NCBI GenBank assembly: GCA_023451855.1
Contig: JAEXXY010000441.1
Location: 1 to 5,911, forward strand
From: Actinomycetes bacterium
GTDB taxonomy: Bacteria > Actinomycetota > Actinomycetes > Actinomycetales > Dermatophilaceae
Length of the DNA stretch: 5,911 nt
Direction: 5' to 3'
How positions within the stretch are numbered: position 1 is the first letter of the stretch; each line of letters opens with the position of its first letter. Shown in pieces: positions 3,654 through 5,911 of the stretch. Below the pieces are notes generated by a model. The model did not search any database, was not told the origin of the DNA, and saw only the letters and a list, made by a program, of their open reading frames with translations. The position numbers and the translations under genes were made by a program.

Positions 3654-5711
3654 TCAGGGCATCGACAGTGCGGGCTCCCCCGCGAGCGCGCCGTCCATGA
3701 TGCGCCGCCAGATCGGCGCCGCGTAGCAGGCGCCGGTCATCGCCGTGCACGACTTGCCGGCCATCGTCACGTTGAACATCCGGCGGGTCGGGTGCACCGG
3801 GTTGCCCACCCACACCGCCGTCGTCAGCTGTGGCGTGTACCCGACGAACCACGACTGAGCGTTGCCGTCGGCGGTGCCGGTCTTGCCGGCCGAGCGGCGG
3901 CCGGCCAGCTGGTTGAGGATGCCGGAGCCGTGGGTCATGTTGTACTCGAGGTACTGCGTGGCCTGGTCCACCGCGCCCGGGTCGGCCACCTGCCGGCAGC
4001 TCGGTTCGGGCGCCCACAGCGTCGTGCCGGCCTGCACGACGCTCGTGACCGGGTGCACCTGGCACACGGTGCCGTGGGCTGCGAGCCCGGCGTACGCGTC
4101 GGCCAGCGTCTGGGGCGAGATCGCCTGCGCCCCGAGGATGACCTGCGGCGGGTAGGTGCCGAGGGGCGAGCCGTCGCCGCCGTGGATGCCGAAGTCGACC
4201 ATGGTCGAGTGGATGGCACAGACGCCGATGCGCCTCGCCAGCGCGACGAACGCAGTGTTCGTGGACTTCGCCGTGGCCCGCTTGAGCGACATCCGACCGC
4301 CACCCCAGGCCTCGTCGTTGTACACCTTCCAGTCGGTGGTGAGGCCGCACGGCTGCGGGAACTGTGCGGGGCGGAACGTGGCCGGCCGGTGGCTGTCGGC
4401 GGCCGGGGCGTCGACCGACGCACTGGTGCCCAGGCCCTGCTCCATGGCCGTGACGAGCGAGAACGCCTTGGCCGTCGACCCGAACTGGAAGCCGCCCGAG
4501 CCGCCGTACCGCTGGTCGACGGCGTAACCGAGCTCGGTCGCGCCGCCGCTCGTGCCGTACTGCGTGTCCTGCCCGAGGGCGACGACCGCCCCGGTGCCCG
4601 GCGTCGTGACGTACGCCGCGGCGGCGACGCCGAGCACGTTGTGCTCGGGCGCGACCTTGCGCAGCGACGCGTCGACGGTCGCCTGCACCGCGGGGTCGAG
4701 GGTGGTGCGGATCGTCAGGCCGCCCTGGAAGAGCAGGTCGCGTCGGGCCTGCTGCGTCGGGCCGAGCTCCGGCTGCCGCTCGAGCCAGGCGATGACGAAC
4801 GAGCAGAAGTACGGCTCCGACGACGCGGCGCAGGTCGCAGGCGGGTCGGTGACCGAGAGGTCCTTGGCGAGCGGGCGCCGCACCGCGGCGTCGTACTGGG
4901 TCGCCGACAGCTCGTCGAGGGCGCGCATCCGGGCCAGCACGACGTCGCGCCGGTCCTGCGCCGCCTGCGGGTGGTGGACCGGGTCGGTGGCGCTCGGGCT
5001 CCGGACGAGGCCGGCGAGGGTGGCCGCCTCGGTCAGGGAGAGCCGGCTGGCCGGAACGCCGAAGTAGTGCCGGGCGGCGGCCTCGACGCCGTAGGCGCCG
5101 TCGCCGTAGTAGGCGAGGTTGAGGTAGCCCTGCAGGATCTGGTCCTTGGTCCACGACCGCTCGAGGGCGACCGCGTAGCGCAGGTCGGTCAGCTTGCGCG
5201 GGATGGTCTTGGCCACGGCTGCCGCGGCGGCATCTCCCTGCCCGTTGCGCAGCGCCTCGGCCTGCAGCGAGAGCTTGACGAACTGCTGGGTCAGCGTCGA
5301 GGCGCCCTCGCTCGCCTGTCCCGAGCGCAGATCCTCGATGAGGGCGCGGGTCAGGCCCTGCGGGTCGATGGCGCCGTGGTCGTAGAAGCGGCTGTCCTCG
5401 ATGGCCACCTGCGCCGTGCGCATGACGGGCGCGACCTGCGACAGCGGCACGACGACGCGGTACTGGTCCTGGGGTGTTGCGATGACCGACCCGTCGGCGG
5501 CGAGGATCCGTGACCCCTGGACGAGCTGGGCCATCGTGAAGGTGCTCGGCAGCGACAGGAAGGCCTCGCTGCCGGCGTTCGACAGCCCGCCGATGGCCGC
5601 GACCGTCGGCGCGTACAGCGCGGCCCCGAGGAGGCCGACGGCGACCGACGCCGCGAGGAAGGCGGCGAGCAGCCGCACCGTGCGCCGGACGTCGAGCCGA
5701 TGGGTACCCAC
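3654..5711 (-). CDS. Class A penicillin-binding protein (glycosyltransferase plus transpeptidase)
   Basis: This bifunctional enzyme polymerises and cross-links peptidoglycan outside the membrane. The 685-residue product has a short basic N-terminus and one membrane anchor (about 11-35). The GT51 domain (about 65-245) has AIEDSRFYDHGAIDPQGL with catalytic Glu105, EGASTLTQQFVKLSL (135-149), RKLTDLRYAVALE (172-184), and QILQGYLNLAYYGDGAYGVE (191-210). The transpeptidase domain has catalytic Ser412 in GSTAK (SxxK), STN at 483-485 (SxN) and KTGT at 610-613. All key residues are present. There is no PASTA domain and no long C-terminal tail. Eight cysteines lie outside the membrane (294, 303, 455, 498, 550, 572, 655, 662), which could form disulfides. 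The GTG at 5711 has no ribosome-binding site but lies five bases from a TATCGT box, suggesting leaderless translation. It converges on crcB2. Which actinobacterial PBP subgroup it belongs to cannot be told. Confidence 0.95.
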   Translation of the reverse strand: MGTHRLDVRRTVRLLAAFLAASVAVGLLGAALYAPTVAAIGGLSNAGSEAFLSLPSTFTMAQLVQGSRILAADGSVIATPQDQYRVVVPLSQVAPVMRTAQVAIEDSRFYDHGAIDPQGLTRALIEDLRSGQASEGASTLTQQFVKLSLQAEALRNGQGDAAAAAVAKTIPRKLTDLRYAVALERSWTKDQILQGYLNLAYYGDGAYGVEAAARHYFGVPASRLSLTEAATLAGLVRSPSATDPVHHPQAAQDRRDVVLARMRALDELSATQYDAAVRRPLAKDLSVTDPPATCAASSEPYFCSFVIAWLERQPELGPTQQARRDLLFQGGLTIRTTLDPAVQATVDASLRKVAPEHNVLGVAAAAYVTTPGTGAVVALGQDTQYGTSGGATELGYAVDQRYGGSGGFQFGSTAKAFSLVTAMEQGLGTSASVDAPAADSHRPATFRPAQFPQPCGLTTDWKVYNDEAWGGGRMSLKRATAKSTNTAFVALARRIGVCAIHSTMVDFGIHGGDGSPLGTYPPQVILGAQAISPQTLADAYAGLAAHGTVCQVHPVTSVVQAGTTLWAPEPSCRQVADPGAVDQATQYLEYNMTHGSGILNQLAGRRSAGKTGTADGNAQSWFVGYTPQLTTAVWVGNPVHPTRRMFNVTMAGKSCTAMTGACYAAPIWRRIMDGALAGEPALSMP

Positions 5712-5716
5712 AGTCG

Positions 5717-5722
5717 ACGATA
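5717..5722 (-). promoter_or_regulatory. Probable -10 box for a leaderless PBP transcript
   Basis: TATCGT on the minus strand fits TANNNT and is separated by five bases (CGACT) from the GTG at 5711. There is no Shine-Dalgarno sequence in that interval. This supports both the GTG start and a message with essentially no 5' untranslated region. Confidence 0.55.
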
Positions 5723-5762
5723 GGCGCCACCCCCCGACGCCACCCTGCGCGTCGGCTGGGAG

Positions 5763-5911
5763 TCAGCCGGCAGCCTCGAGCGTCGCAGGCACGGCGGCAG
5801 CCGGGGTGGCCGGCACCGTGACGGGGACGGCGACGGGGACGGCGACGGGGACGGCGACGGGGACGGTGGCGGGGGCAGTGACAGGGCCGGTGGCCTGGGC
5901 GGGGGCTGCGG
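5763..5911 (-). CDS. C-terminal end of an unidentified protein with Val/Pro/Ala repeat tail (partial)
   Basis: The minus-strand frame is open from the right edge to a TGA at 5765-5763, 51 bases before the PBP start. Its last 48 residues are almost wholly Ala, Pro, Val and Thr, with VPVA repeated three times then VPVT, ending ATLEAAG. Such tails occur on secreted or cell-wall proteins and as disordered linkers, but nothing identifies the family. Other frames over this repeat are also open, so the strand is not certain. The minus strand is preferred because the frame stops just before a same-strand gene and no plausible plus-strand start is visible in this stretch. The rest of the gene lies to the right. 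Confidence 0.45.
   Translation of the reverse strand, partial: AAPAQATGPVTAPATVPVAVPVAVPVAVPVTVPATPAAAVPATLEAAG
5821..5892. repeat. 12-base tandem repeat array
   Basis: On the plus strand ACGGGGACGGCG occurs three times exactly (5821-5856). A fourth copy with one change follows (5857-5868), then two degenerate 12-base units (5869-5892). Read on the minus strand in the likely frame it encodes the VPVA tetrapeptide repeat. The perfect copies at one end and decayed copies at the other suggest recent slippage expansion. Confidence 0.9.

Noticed and set aside
3792..5513. 573-codon plus-strand open frame opposite the penicillin-binding protein
   Set aside because: Long antisense frames are expected in GC-rich genes. 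The minus-strand frame has all class A PBP catalytic motifs, while this one has none.

Overview
The window is very GC-rich, with coding third positions almost all G or C. Several start codons are GTG, gene starts overlap by ATGA/GTGA, and several promoters look like TANNNT boxes a few bases from the start. This fits a high-GC actinobacterium. Nothing in the sequence lets me name the genus. I see no insertion sequence, phage gene, CRISPR array or rRNA; the region looks like ordinary chromosome.

Region 1 (1-2195) is a compact selenocysteine locus. The minus strand carries tRNA-Sec (selC, anticodon UCA), followed by selA (L-seryl-tRNA(Sec) selenium transferase), which is cut off by the left edge. 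selD (selenide, water dikinase, the Cys form) diverges from selC on the plus strand. SelD makes selenophosphate from selenide and ATP. SelA uses it to convert Ser-tRNA(Sec) to Sec-tRNA(Sec). The elongation factor SelB, also needed for UGA recoding, is not in the window and would be expected downstream of selA, to the left.

Region 2 (2196-3634) is a fluoride-resistance operon on the plus strand. A -10 box is followed within a few bases by a fluoride (crcB-motif) riboswitch. Its 3' side can pair with the ribosome-binding site of the first gene, which suggests translational control. Three translationally coupled genes follow: crcB/fluC copy 1, a DUF190 protein, and crcB/fluC copy 2. The two FluC proteins look like partners of a heterodimeric fluoride channel. 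Their charge bias predicts opposite membrane orientation, and their Phe-box positions are reciprocally changed to Tyr.

Region 3 (3654-5711, minus strand) is a complete class A penicillin-binding protein with glycosyltransferase and transpeptidase domains and no PASTA repeats. It converges on the fluoride operon with only 19 bases between stop codons. At the right edge (5763-5911) is the probable C-terminal end of another minus-strand gene, ending in a Val/Pro/Ala repeat tail encoded by 12-base tandem repeats; its function cannot be told.

Most of the window is recognisable biology. The points most worth checking are the tRNA-Sec promoter spacing (transcription may start at the mature 5' end), the mismatched base pairs in that tRNA, the riboswitch variant, the asymmetric FluC pair, and the role of DUF190 between the two channel genes.
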